NCBI GenBank assembly: GCA_030710605.1
Contig: CP092876.1
Span: 63,674,115 to 63,738,114, forward strand
Direction of reading: 5' to 3'
Source: Cordylochernes scorpioides
Lineage: Eukaryota; Arthropoda; Arachnida; Pseudoscorpiones; Chernetidae
Length of the DNA stretch: 64,000 bases
The notes under the pieces are model-generated. The model was not told the origin of the DNA and made no database searches. It saw only the letters and a program-made list of their open reading frames with translations. Of this stretch, positions 11,790 to 22,911 are shown in pieces. Numbering within the stretch: the first letter of the stretch is position 1; each line of letters starts with the position of its first letter. Both the position numbers and the translations under genes were made by a program.

Positions 11790-12290
11790 ATTACCTGGCA
11801 TCTACCTGCTGGGATCTACTGGCGGGCAATGTGCATGGTTTGTGGGTCTCACAGGGATGGATATATTGCAGTTAATGTGCATGTTCAATTGGGTGTTGAG
11901 CATTACAGGGCTGGATCTTTTGCAGCTAATATGCATTTTCGATTGATTTGTTGACTTTACAGGGCTGAATCTATTGCAGCTAATGTGCATGTTCAATTGG
12001 TTGGTTAGCTTCACAGGGATGGATTTTTTAAGCTAATGTGTATGTTCGATTTGTTGGTGAGGATCACAGGGATGGATCTATTTCAGCTATTGTGTATGTT
12101 AAATGGATTTTGTGGGACACACAGGACTTGATCTATTGCACTTAATGCGCATGTTCGATTGGCTTGTGGGCCTTACAAGGATAGTTCTATTGCATCTAAT
12201 GTGCATGTCCGATTGGTTTGTAGGTCTTACTGGGCTGGATCTATTGCAGTTAATGTGCGATTTCGAAATATATGAATTCCATAAGAATTG
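11790..12290. repeat. 53-56-bp minisatellite
   Basis: About nine degenerate copies of a unit containing CACAGGGATGGATCTATTG, CAGCTAATGTGCATGTTCGA and a TTGGTTTGT segment. The ORFs at 11763-11954, 11802-12014 and 12103-12291 merely read through it. Confidence 0.85.
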
Positions 12291-13100
12291 ATCTATTGTA
12301 GATGATATATTTTTCTTGTAGGGAAATAGACACGGGAAATCGTTTGTGTGTGTCTCTCGTAGAGATTGATCTATTGATGGTTAATATGAATCCTATGTAA
12401 CTTTTGTAATTATAATTATTCTTGTGAAATTTGGTTTTTTAAGCTTCTGCTGTGGCTCATTAATGTTATATCTTGAAGTAATTTGTGGATTTGATTAGGT
12501 TGAAGCCCTCATGAATATGTGCCAGTGATAGGGTTTGTGGAATTCTCATATGGCCTTCTACTGTTTACCATTGCTGCTATTTGTAGTTCTCATGTGCTGG
12601 TTATACTTTTGAATGTAGTTGTTTATATGGCAGATTCCACCGCTAAAAGCATTCTCTATGTTTTATAGTTATCATATGGCTAATGTGTTACGGTTAGATA
12701 TATTTTCTTTGATGTACAATTCTCAATGGCTGGTTCTGCTGATAAAAGTAGTTGATGTTTTTTTTTTAACTTCTCATAGGGCTTTTTTTTCGGGTGTATG
12801 TAGTTGCTATATGTCTTTAGTTATTCTCATATATGTTTGGTTTAATTTTCAATATAATATATTCTTTATATGAGTAATTTTCGATGGCTGGTTATACTGA
12901 TAAGCATGTTCGATATTTTTGTACCTCTCTTTGGGCTGATTTTTCTTATCAATTTAATCGTTTGTTTTGTGGTTATCATAGGGTTTTTCTATTGTTGATC
13001 TTTGTTGCTATTTTCAAGGCTTTTCTATGGCTTGTTGTATTGTTGAATGCGTTCGCTATGTTATTAAGTTCTGAGAGAGTTGATTCGAGTGTTTAACTTG
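12291..13100. repeat. T-rich, strongly decayed continuation of tandem sequence
   Basis: Loosely repeated phrases such as GGCTGGTTATACT, TTCTCATATGG and TCAATGGCTGGTT recur at irregular spacing. This suggests an old tandem array. I cannot define a unit, and the ORFs here look accidental. Confidence 0.35.
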
Positions 13101-16100
13101 GGTTCTATTTCTTTGGTTCTTATGACGGGTATTTATTGACGGTCAATGTTCAGTAATGTTCGAATCACCCAAACCTGAACAGAATATCTGTCAAATGCTG
13201 AAGCCGTAGAGCTAATATTAAGCTCAAACACTTTATAATTTTGCGCATATTAATTTATAATTTTGGCATGATGTGGATATTTACAGAAAGATGACACACA
13301 TTTCTTTATAAAAAAGTACAAAAATAGGCATATTAATACAGTTTAGAATAGGAGAGGTTCCTTGTTAGTAAATGAATATACTTTTTTTCTTGCTTACTCT
13401 TGCTCTTTATATATCCATGAAAAACATAGCTTTTAAACTCTCAAAACGCCTTCTCACCGACATGCAAGATGATATTTTTATAGAAAAATGTAGCATATAT
13501 ATTTATATATTGAATATATAGAGTGAATTTTTAAAGTTTACATTCACTCCATTAAAATAATTACAATTTATATTGTACCTATTTTTTTAAATGTACAATT
13601 ATTGAAAAGAGTTAATGCCTCATATAACCCTTCACACTCCTAAGAATTTTGTTTAGAAATTTTAAGTTTATAAGACATTTCAGCGTGTTCATTTTACAGA
13701 ATCCTTTGACGTCTTGGTTGACAGATTCATTGTGGTTTGTCATCTTTGAACTTGTTGTCGTTGGAAAATTCATCTTCTATAAATGGTCATCTTGGCAATT
13801 TAAAGATTATTGGCGGACCTAAAGGAAGAATCGAACATTTTGCTTCATGCCCCGTCAAAGATATTTTGATCTTAACATTCCTGCTTTTACAATAAATAAA
13901 TATATCGTTTTTATTTTGTGATCTATTGATTCATATTTATATTCATATATGTATATCCTAAATAACGATTATTGTTATTAACATGTATAATAAATTGACA
14001 TTTATAAGATTTTTGCAAGAAAAATAAAATCGTTTTATTTTTTCAATTTTCAATGTAACGGTGCTTTTTATCATCCTGATTATATTTGGTAACTTCAGAG
14101 GTGTCAAAAGAGCTCCAGCAGCCTTCGTCTGACATACGCTGGCCCTTCCATCACCAAGTTTTAATTTAAAAAATCTCACCTCGAGAGCGCCCAACTTTCT
14201 AATTTTTCACCACCCGCGTTAAATTAATAAAGCAATTTTAGCAAGGACGCTAACACGCAATTATTCATGGTAATAAATGATGTCTTATTTAGTCATTTTT
14301 AAAGTCTTAAAAATTGATTTTAATTTTTAACCTTATTTTGGTATAATTTATTATGAAATAATTTTCAAACTTTATATAGACCCCGTCAGGTCGATGTAGA
14401 AGTCCATTATTCAGACTCTGCAACAATAGATTTTCCTCGCTCTGAAACAGTCTTCTTCGAGCCCAGACCTCAGCCATTTTAACACTCAATTAATAGGTTA
14501 AATTTATACTTCGTGCAAATATTAGCATATGCATATTCAAATAGCTTTAGCTTTACTCGTATCACATAACTAAATTTCAACCTTCCTTACATATGCATCC
14601 TGTTTTATTATAAAATAAAGGCTTAAAAGATTTTGCGATTTGAACGGTAATTTATTTTCTGGCTTTTGTTTTGTTTCCATGAATTATATTTTCAAAAATA
14701 TATTACCATGACAATTTATTATTTCAATGTTTTAATATCATATTTACTTCGTCTTAGCTTTTGATAATAATCAAACACAACACTTTAATTACATATATAT
14801 GTTTAAGATTTAGATTTTTAATGACAAAACTATTGTTAACCATGCGCTGTATGGGATTGACAATGAAAACGCGAGAAGAATCTCTGCTCTGGTGTATTTA
14901 AGAAGACAAACAATTACTTAACGTATAAAAAATCAGAAAATACGAACACGTCAGTTTACGCTAGACAGACGACCTAACCGACTGCCCAAGTTGGCTTACG
15001 GTAGGTGCGTCCGTGCTTTCTGATTTGTTGTACTTCCCCTGCCCATCTGGATACCAACGATGTCGTCTGGGACGTATCGCTCCTTTTTGGCTTCGAAGTA
15101 ACTACATTATGACATAGAAAATGTGGAAATAAACCCCTGATATTATAATTGCAATTTATTTTATTACAAAATCATTTTTAAAACACAAGAGAGACAATGA
15201 GTGAATATCAAAATTAATATATTCTTAGAATAACAAATATTATATTACAATATATTCAAAATGATTCTACCTACTCTTCAAGTTACTCATGGAACTATGG
15301 ATAGCCTACGTTTATGTAAAGAATTTTCTCAAACTCAGATATATCTGTCTTATTTTTTATTTTACGCAAAAGCAACAAAACTAACTACTGCGGGAGAGGA
15401 ATGTCTTTCCTTTTTACATACCACGTACAATAAGATTTATATAAATTGTTCAGAAACCCGTAATCAACCTCACAGTCTTCAAGTCACGGTATATGCCAAT
15501 TCATGTGCATGGATTAATTCTTAAATGAATCGAATGCATTTGTATCTTTTTTTATTTTTACAAAAGAGATGTGTGGCAACCACAGTATGCTTCTCAGACT
15601 ATCTTTCTTGTGTTTGAAGAAATAATAAAATACATTCTTTCATGAAACAAGTCGTTATTCCAAACATTTTTTTATTGAAATTAATCCTATGCTTTATTGT
15701 ATAAAATTCATTTGCTAGTTTAGAGTTTGTTCTGTAAAATATAGATCCTTCACCGTTTTTTATTTGTTTTTAAAATGGTACAAAAGTGATTATGTACTGG
15801 GATCAAGTGGATATATTAAGAAATAAGGCATCTCCTGATTGTGTAACTAAAATTTGATGATGACTTGCCTTTTTCTTTTTCATTATTTAGTCGTTTATTT
15901 TTCCACGACGTTTTTCGTCGACTCACTGTTATCCTCCGCAGGAAAATATTATTGAACTCTAGAACATATTTAGAATCTTAAATCTAAGAACTACATACCC
16001 TGAGGGGGTAGACATTGATTTACTAATGTGATAATATCTTAGAAAAATATTATTCCTATAACTGTGGGTGTGACATAATTATTCTAACTTCAGGCGTCAT

Positions 16101-16795
16101 ATGTTGAAGATTAACTATGAATATAGAACCGAAAATTTATAACTAAGCAGAATCTACACAGAGAATAATCCTTCTCTATTTATTCTTTCAATATTGATAA
16201 AACTCAAATGGAACATACGCCAATAGTGATGGAATATTTTTATCACTTTTAGATAACTTTGAAGCCTCTACTTGTTGTATCCATCTAAGTGTCCTACTTC
16301 CACGGTAGGAAGCTCAGGCCTCCGGGCTGATGGAAGACATGTTTTTTTACCTCGCTAGGTGGAGTGGATCGCTCCAGGCGCCGAATTATTCCGGACGAGT
16401 TTCCTCGCGCCTGATTGGCTGCCAACTTGTGTTAGCAAATTAAATTCTCGAGCATCCTCTCTGAGCACGTACCTTGCTGTGCTAACTGGTTCGAGAGGCG
16501 AGGGTTGAAATGATCTTTTTCAAAAGCATTAGTCTATAAGAATTCTGAATAAGTGTCGACAATAGTACCCCGCGATATAAGCAAATAAGTTTCCTTACTG
16601 AGAATTATATTTAACCTACCTATTGTAATTAAAGGCGGATCTTACTGTTTCAATATTTATAGACTCCAATTTAGCCGATAATGAAGGGATATACAATCAA
16701 GAAAGGTTACCTGTACTGCTAATAGAGATAGTGAAAATATGTGTGTTTCACTTTCTTTAGAATCTAACAGACACCTTTGGGATCTAACAGATATA
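13101..16795. other. AT-rich stretch without recognisable genes
   Basis: No protein family, RNA gene or clear repeat recognised. The ORF at 15261-15524 (87 codons) has no recognisable motif. A GC-richer patch at 16300-16520, containing CTGATTGGCTGCC, could be a promoter or LTR remnant, but no partner copy is in the window. Confidence 0.4.
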
Positions 16796-16799
16796 TTCT

Positions 16800-16970
16800 G
16801 ACTAACTTATAAATTTCGAAAAGAAAGCTTTTTCGAGCTGTTGACCCTCATCAGCGTAGTTGATGCAGTATGTACCTCAATGACCAAATTTCGGTTTGAA
16901 GGTTTTCCGAGAAATCAAGAAATGGGGGTATTGAGACCTAATTTCTGTAAATACGCTATTCATATAAAAG
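16800..16970 (-). repeat. Ancient diverged relative of the 350-bp hammerhead unit
   Basis: The plus-strand segment with CCTCATCAGCGTAG, then AATCAAGAAATGGG, then GTAAATACGC follows the same order and spacing as in the 350-bp units. On the minus strand CTGATGA (16854-16848), a 4-bp stem with CAACA loop, and GAAA (16834-16831) are retained. Stem I no longer pairs. Confidence 0.5.
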
Positions 16971-17109
16971 AATTGTTTATCTCTTCCAACTTGAGAAAAG
17001 TTAGCAGCAATTCTTAAATGCATTATTTAAAAACATACATGGGACAAAAAAGGATCATATGTAATAACTGGATTTGTTTATAAATACAATTTGATATTCT
17101 GAAATTATT

Positions 17110-17990
17110 CTTTAATTTCAGTTCTTTTGAATTACTTTGTTTCTCTTGATAAATGAAATAAATTTCCTGCAGTAACCTGCTAGATACAAAAGTTGCCTTA
17201 CTTGTTTCACTGAATTAGGCTGAGAAAACTCGTTAATTTCTTTTTTAAAGGTCAGGTTCAATCTTGTTGCGTCTCATGATTGCTCTTAAAATATTATTTC
17301 TCGTTATAAGTACGATAAAATAATATTTCTTCAACTTTAGTTTGAAATTGTTTTTATATGCTTATCGAATATTTTTTGGAATTAGGATATGTTCTTGAAG
17401 AGTACTGCGGTAAATAGTAATATCATCTTGAAAATTACAAACACCGTTCCGTAGAAGATTTCCGATTATGCGCTGAATAATCCGCTTAAAAGTACTTGGA
17501 GCATTTTTTCAGCCCGAATGGCATCTCTAAAAATTCATAATGTTCGGCATTTGTAGTGAAAGTAGTTTTCTCAACATAATCTGGGTTTATTTCGACATGC
17601 CAATAGTTCTATTGGATGTCAAGTGCTGTGAAGTATTCCGCATTATTTAAGCGATCAAACATGTTTTGGATGAGGGAAAGAGGCTGCTTGTAATCATCTA
17701 ACTATAATTGCATTTGTCTTCCGGTAGTCAATGCACATCCTATTCGAAGCGTCCATTTTTGAAACTAACACAACGAGGAATGCCCAAAGAGTATGATTAT
17801 ACTATTAGTGCTTTTTGAATGAATTCTTCAATTGGTCTTTTCATTCTATTATATTCAGTAAGTTGTATTCTACACAAGTAGTATATGGTCTACAACTGAT
17901 TAGTGAATCTTTATTTGTATGGATTTTATGTTGAACAGCAATTCTTCCTATTTCGGTTTCATGCTGGATAAACAATAAACTTGGATATTT
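17110..17990 (-). pseudogene. Ty3/Gypsy pol (reverse transcriptase) remnant
   Basis: Read on the minus strand with frame changes, the segment follows Gypsy RT in order. It has a linker and fingers part (about 17990-17700, with RMCIDYRK), the first catalytic Asp in FTALDIQ (about 17630), the MPFGL segment (about 17520), the catalytic FQDD box (about 17425), and the thumb with SVKQVRQLLYLAGYCRKFI (about 17210). Stops and indels are frequent. No flanking LTRs were identified, so this is an isolated old piece, probably of a different lineage from the element at 22-28 kb. Confidence 0.75.
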
Positions 17991-18557
17991 TCAAAATATT
18001 GATTAAACTCTTTATTTTTATTTATTATTGATTTTTTAAACTATGAATCTAAAGTTGTTGCAAAATACTTTCTAACGAATTAATTTTTACTTATATTTGT
18101 TATTATAAAATAATTTGCTTTAAAACTGACCAACGCATTAATGAAATAGTGAAGCTAGAGAGTATCAATAAAATATGAAAAATAAATATTATCGAGTTAA
18201 ACCTAACATTAACAGATTTATAATAAAGTTGGTATTATGAGGTAGTGTTTTGAGGTAGTAATTGCAGTCATATTAAAAGCCATCGTTTTAATTCTTTGTT
18301 GTTTTAATATTTGATTATTGTTTGTTATGTCTCCATATGGCGCGCGCGCGCAAAATGTATTGAGGCATGGATGATGAGAGGGATACTAGACTGTTACAAA
18401 ATAATTTTTCCATTCTGATGGTAACCCATTTGTTAACATTTGTTGTATTTTCCCTATATTTGTTGCTTGTTTGATTCAAAAGTTCAATTTTCTTCCTATA
18501 ATTATCTTCATCGGATTTTTCTATTTAATATTTATTTTTTTCTTTTTCCCCACAATA
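17991..18557. other. AT-rich spacer
   Basis: No gene seen. A short (GC)n tract lies at 18340-18351 and (TA)n at 18556-18567, immediately before the tandem array. Confidence 0.5.
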
Positions 18558-18769
18558 TATATATATATTAAAAAACGAAAGAAAAAAAAAAAAGATAAAA
18601 AGATCAGGTGTTGAAATCAATATTAAAAATGGCATATCCTGACCAGGAGCACATGTGCTTTTCAGAAGGCAGAGCGCCATCTGGTGGAACAGAAATCAAC
18701 TATTCATTGATTTAGACTGTTCCCTGATATTTGGCCAACCCAATTTCTTGATAAATCAAGAAAAGCCAT

Positions 18770-18809
18770 CCACGAACGCGTTTCGCGCTTTTGGCGCTCG
18801 TCAGCGTGG
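18770..18809 (-). ncRNA. Type I hammerhead ribozyme, unit 1
   Basis: Minus strand, 5' to 3': stem I CCACG (18809-18805), core CTGACGA, stem II GCGC-CAAAA-GCGC, core GAAA (18784-18781), stem III CGCG closed by A15.1-U16.1, then U17 and stem I CGTGG (18774-18770). Every conserved core position is present. The predicted cut is between 18775 and 18774. Stem III is only 2 bp with a 2-nt loop, as in retrozymes, where two tandem copies are thought to cleave as a dimer. Confidence 0.88.
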
Positions 18810-19119
18810 AGTAGGCTGAACCATTGCGACCAAAAAATAATTTTTGATCCCAATGGCTTCCTGAAAAACCAAGAAATGGGTATTTAAGGCCAAACTTGCG
18901 TAAATACGCTTAGCACATTAAAAAACGAAAGAAAAAAATAAAAGATAAAAAGATCAGGTGTTGAAATCAATATTAAAAATGGCATATCCTGACCAGGAGC
19001 ACATGTGCTTTTCAGAAGGCAGAGCGCCATCTGGTGGAACAGAAATCAACTATTCATTGATTTAGACTGTTCCCTGATATTTGGCCAACCCAATTTCTTG
19101 ATAAATCAAGAAAAGCCAT

Positions 19120-19159
19120 CCACGAACGCGTTTCGCGCTTTTGGCGCTCGTCAGCGTGG
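19120..19159 (-). ncRNA. Type I hammerhead ribozyme, unit 2
   Basis: Same 40-nt motif as in unit 1, exactly 350 bp away; all core bases and stems I-III are conserved. Cleavage here and at unit 1 would release a 350-nt monomer from a minus-strand transcript. Confidence 0.88.
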
Positions 19160-19470
19160 AGTAGGCTGAACCATTGCGACCAAAAAATAATTTTTGATCC
19201 CAATGGCTTCCTGAAAAACCAAGAAATGGGTATTTAAGGCCAAACTTGCGTAAATACGCTTAGCACATTAAAAAACGAAAGAAAAAAAATAAAAGATAAA
19301 AAGATCAGGTGTTGAAATCAATATTAAAAATGGCATATCCTGACCAGGAGCACATGTGCTTTTCAGAAGGCAGAGCGCCATCTGGTGGAACAGAAATCAA
19401 CTATTCATTGATTTAGACTGTTCCCTGATATTTGGCCAACCCAATTTCTTGATAAATCAAGAAAAGCCAT

Positions 19471-19510
19471 CCACGAACGCGTTTCGCGCTTTTGGCGCTC
19501 GTCAGCGTGG
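19471..19510 (-). ncRNA. Type I hammerhead ribozyme, unit 3
   Basis: Same motif; spacing from unit 2 is 351 bp because of one extra A in the A-rich part. Core and stems are intact. The unit is cut short about 30 bp further on, where the inverted tail begins. Confidence 0.88.
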
Positions 19511-19675
19511 AGTAGGCTGAACCATTGCGACCAAAAAATAATGGGTTGGCCAAATATCAGGGAACAGTCTAAATCAATGAATAGTTGATTTCTGTTCCAC
19601 CAGATGGCGCTCTGCCTTCTGAAAAGCACATGTGCTCCTGGTCAGGATATGCCATTTTTAATATATATATATGTT

Positions 19676-20788
19676 ATATTAAAATACTATTTTCTTTAAA
19701 AATATATATATTTCATAGATTCAAATACTCTGCTAAATCGACCGCCAGAAATCATTACCCCCTATAAAAACTCATTTTTGTTATTCCCGATGGCCGGCTC
19801 AAACCGTTTGTACATTGTGTAAATAATATTTTGGTTTCCTTGTTCTACTCGCCTTAAGCCAGGCAGTACTTTTATCAAATTATGTTTTTTATATATATAT
19901 AGTCCTTAAGCTCAATTAAAGAAATCTCTGATCAAAACTCTTTTTATTATGATTACTTTAAAGATTTTTGCCACGACTGCATTGCCATAGCATAATCCTC
20001 AGGATAATTACAATCAACAAATCTCTTATTTTTTTATAATATATATATATATCAGATTTTATTTTTATAACCGCAATCGCTTTAATAATTTATATTTTAC
20101 AGAGTCCCCTTTTAAATTAGATAGATTGCTTAATATGTATATTAATCATAAACTTACTCTAAAGCTTCGCACGCTTGATAAATAGTAAACAAGACTATTG
20201 AATATCATTTTCGTCTAACTTGAAATTCTGATTCAAATAGTTAATGCTTGATTTTTTCAAACAGAATAGATCATTTTTTTGCCGCTGAATATATCTAATT
20301 TGTGTACATAATTTGACATTGTACTTACCTTTTATTACGTCGTAGACTGATGCATTGAGTCCTTTCGTAACTGCGGCAAAATATTATGTAGGGTTTTGTC
20401 TCAAATGTTACCGAAAAAATGTGTATTTTGTTTGTTCTTAGTATAAATTTATTTCGTTTTTTTAAAATAATAATCGAAATACAAATATCATTGTTGTTTA
20501 TTTTATTATTCTTGAACAATTTATGAAAAAATAATTGAAATAATTGTCTTCAGTTATTTTAAAATGTCATTGGAACATTAAATAAAAATAATTACAAATT
20601 TCACCAACGTGGCAATATATTGGTAGATATAAAACTCGACAAACTTAGCTGCTAAGTTTTTAATGGCGAACGTTTCATGACCCACTGTGAACATTTTCAT
20701 AGTAAAGCGATCTATCTTGAAATAGTGACAGTATAATCACTGAAATATTATTCAATGAAATACACTACATGAGAATACAAGTATTATA
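19676..20788. other. AT-rich spacer holding one dispersed repeat
   Basis: No gene recognised. 19955-20055 is the second copy of the (TA)n-ended repeat found at 7715-7815. The rest is single-copy AT-rich sequence up to the TA target site of the DD41D transposon. Confidence 0.5.
19955..20055. repeat. Dispersed repeat ending in (TA)n, copy 2
   Basis: CACGACTGCATTGCCATAGC, then AATCCTCAGGATAAT and a (TA)n end, in the same order as at 7721-7815. On the minus strand it contains CTGAGGA, but no GAAA box follows at the right place, so I do not call a hammerhead. Confidence 0.6.
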
Positions 20789-20820
20789 CGGAGGGTGTTT
20801 CCTTTCAAATGAAACGATTT
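20789..20820 (+). repeat. Left TIR of the DD41D transposon
   Basis: CGGAGGGTGTTTCC followed by TTTCAAATGAAACGATTT; pairs with 22035-22066 with one mismatch. Confidence 0.92.
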
Positions 20821-20911
20821 TCGAGCGCTCGCGTTTTGCACGACACTGGTTCCAATAGATCTAGAATCTTCTGGAGAATTCATTTTCATCAGGTATCATG
20901 ATTTTTGCAAC

Positions 20912-22024
20912 ATGGGGGGAGAGAGACTAACGCTCCAAGTCGAACAAACAATTCGGACCCTTTCCAAAGAAGGAAACAGTTATAGCGTCATAGTGAAAAA
21001 TCTAAAAGCAGAAGGATTAGATGTTGGCAAAGCTACAATATGTAGGGTAGTAAATGGCATCGGAAAGAAAAGGGAAGCTGAATCCAATGGGCAAAAATTT
21101 CAAGTCGATCGACCACGTCCGGTGCGGACCCCCGCCACGGTTTCCAAGGTAAAGCGGCTAGCAACTACTGAAAATCCACCATCTCAGCGCCAACTTTCCA
21201 GAATGTGTGGAACATCGCTAAAAACGATAAATAACATCATTCACAAAGATTTGGAACTGGATACCCGACGAAAAGGCAAGGTTCACAAGCTCACCCCTTT
21301 CCACATGAAAAACCGTGCAACGAATGCCCGGAAGCTCTACGAGGAACACCTGGCCGGTTCCAGATCGGAATATACTGCAACATTGGACGAAGCATGGATG
21401 TATGTGACGTATTGCAATGGAATCCGGAAGATCTGTTACATCAAAAGAGGCAATCAGGTCCTGGATAATTGGGTTCACCAATGCTCCGAAACTTTCCCTA
21501 AAGGTTTCATGGTTGTCGGGGTAATGACTGGCCGTGGAGTCCTTCCGCTCATAAAGGTTCCATCGAAGGTGAAGGTGAACTCAGAATTCTATATAGAATG
21601 CGTTCTGAAACCTGTCATCGAACAACTGAAGGACCTTTACCCAGGGGAAATGGACAAAGTGTTCCTTCATCACGACAAAGCCTCTTCCCATACCTCCAAC
21701 AAAACCCAACAGTTCCTACAAGAAATGAAGGACACCCTAGGCCTAAATTTTATCAGGAACTCGGACATTCCAGTGAAGTCTCCCGACGCCAGCCCACTGG
21801 ATTTTTACGGGTTCGGTATGTTGAAACAACGGCTCTTCAACCGACGTCCCAAAACTGAGGCCGGACTTTGGAAAGCCGCACAAGAGGAGTGGTCGAATGT
21901 TTCGCTCTCCAAAGTCAAGGAAGTGTTCGCAGCTTGGAAAGTCCGATGCAGGGAGATAGCCAAGAAGAAGGGGAAGCACATAGAACACATGAAAAAAATT
22001 CACGTTCGAAAAATAAAGTTCTAA
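20912..22024 (+). CDS. Transposase, Tc1/mariner superfamily, DD41D, 370 aa
   Basis: Cut-and-paste DNA transposase acting on the TIRs that flank it. Residues 8-52 look like a first helix-turn-helix and about 85-125 a second (RQLSRMCGTSLKTINNII), linked by a basic RPRP segment at 67-70: the usual paired-type DNA-binding half. The catalytic triad is D159 (TLDEAWMY), D255 (FLHHDKASSH) and D297 (SPLDFYGFG). There are 41 residues between the second and third Asp, the DD41D arrangement known from the rosa/Visitor-type groups. The tail is strongly basic. The start is the first in-frame ATG, 91 bp inside the left TIR; an ATG at 20898 is out of frame. No stop or frameshift, and length is normal for the superfamily. 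No exact match to a named element can be claimed without a search. Confidence 0.93.
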   Translation: MGGERLTLQVEQTIRTLSKEGNSYSVIVKNLKAEGLDVGKATICRVVNGIGKKREAESNGQKFQVDRPRPVRTPATVSKVKRLATTENPPSQRQLSRMCGTSLKTINNIIHKDLELDTRRKGKVHKLTPFHMKNRATNARKLYEEHLAGSRSEYTATLDEAWMYVTYCNGIRKICYIKRGNQVLDNWVHQCSETFPKGFMVVGVMTGRGVLPLIKVPSKVKVNSEFYIECVLKPVIEQLKDLYPGEMDKVFLHHDKASSHTSNKTQQFLQEMKDTLGLNFIRNSDIPVKSPDASPLDFYGFGMLKQRLFNRRPKTEAGLWKAAQEEWSNVSLSKVKEVFAAWKVRCREIAKKKGKHIEHMKKIHVRKIKF

Positions 22025-22034
22025 CGGACGTTTG

Positions 22035-22066
22035 AAATCGTTTCATTTGAAAGGAAACACCCTCTG
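22035..22066 (-). repeat. Right TIR of the DD41D transposon
   Basis: Inverted copy of 20789-20820 (AAATCGTTTCATTTGAAAGG, then AAACACCCTCTG). It starts ten bases after the transposase stop codon and is followed by TA. Confidence 0.92.
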
Positions 22067-22140
22067 TATTTACCAATATAAAATTGTACTGGGTAGACTG
22101 TAAATATCTATGTGAATATATATAAATAAATATATATATG

Positions 22141-22911
22141 TGATAAGGTCCTGTCGACTTATCTGTGATGAGGTATCCTGTCGACTCTCGCTATAGCTGT
22201 GGTAACCGAGGGTCAAACCTGTAGTAACCGAGAGGGACAGTCAGGGCGTGGAGAGTTTTCCAGTACCTCTCTGCACCTTGTAGGACCTTTAACAGTTCTC
22301 ACAGAGTACAGGCAGTCGTGGTCGAGGCAGAGTGGAAAGCTTGGGAATGTCCACACACAAAAAACGAAGAGACACAGTTGTAGTAGGCAAGTTCCATGAA
22401 CAGATAAAAGTCGAGCTAAGAGCAGGATGGAGTTAAAGAATATTTCTTACTGTTTTACATGGTCGATGAGGTGGACCTGGCTAAAACCAACAAGGGCTCA
22501 CGCCGACAGTGAAGTGTGACTCTCTAAGTAGGGCTAAAACCGAGGTTTTGTATATACCATTCCCGAGGAGAGGGGGGGGGGGAGACATGTGAGAATTTGA
22601 ACTTTGAACGTCTGCGGCATTCTGCACCCTTTGACCTTGATGGCAACGACTCGCCAAATTCTCTTTAGGATTGTTGGATTTCTCTCTCGATTTTAGACGT
22701 TTTTGAACTTCTCAATCTTGCTTTACTCAGCTCTTAATCTATTACATAGTTTTATTTATTTATCCTCAGTTTGTACAAAGTACATTACATATGGTGATGC
22801 AATGAAACATGTCAATCATGCGTATAATTATTTATAAATGTGTCTCTATATACAACATGACAATCTTGTTATAAGTAGTATACAATATAGGGTTGTTGGC
22901 TTAAATTACCA
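22141..22911 (-). repeat. 3' LTR of the Gypsy element
   Basis: About 771 bp, TG...CA bounded (plus strand TGATAAGG...AATTACCA). It contains two GTCGAC palindromes in CCTGTCGAC contexts near its outer end and a long G run at about 22572. Paired with 27215-27983. Confidence 0.9.

Larger units (their letters stand above)
18558..19675 (-). mobile_element. Retrozyme-like array: three 350-bp units with hammerhead ribozymes, inverted tail
   Basis: (TA)n is followed by units starting at 18568, 18918 and 19268 that look almost identical by eye. The third stops after CAAAAAATAA at 19542. It is followed by an inverted 120-bp piece (19543-19662) complementary to 19331-19449, and then (TA)n again. Each unit has GATCAGGTGTTG, GAGCGCCATCTGGTGG and, on the minus strand, a full type I hammerhead. 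Tandem short units with hammerheads are the signature of metazoan retrozymes and of Penelope-like terminal repeats. There is no ORF, so any mobility would depend on another element's reverse transcriptase. Near-identity of units suggests recent amplification. Confidence 0.8.
20789..22066 (+). mobile_element. Complete mariner-like DD41D transposon
   Basis: 1278 bp bounded by TA on both sides (20787-20788 and 22067-22068), the target duplication typical of Tc1/mariner. Terminal inverted repeats of about 32 bp begin C(G/A)GAGGGTGTTTCC and differ at one position. One uninterrupted transposase ORF fills the element. Everything visible suggests a structurally complete, recently active and possibly autonomous copy. 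Confidence 0.92.

Noticed and set aside
16300..16520. Promoter or LTR at a GC-richer patch
   Set aside because: No second copy, no clear TG...CA ends and no downstream coding sequence, so nothing decides between chance and function.
19955..20030. CTGAGGA on the minus strand as a further hammerhead
   Set aside because: The box at the GAAA position reads CAAAAA or TTAAAA in the two copies, and stem I does not pair.
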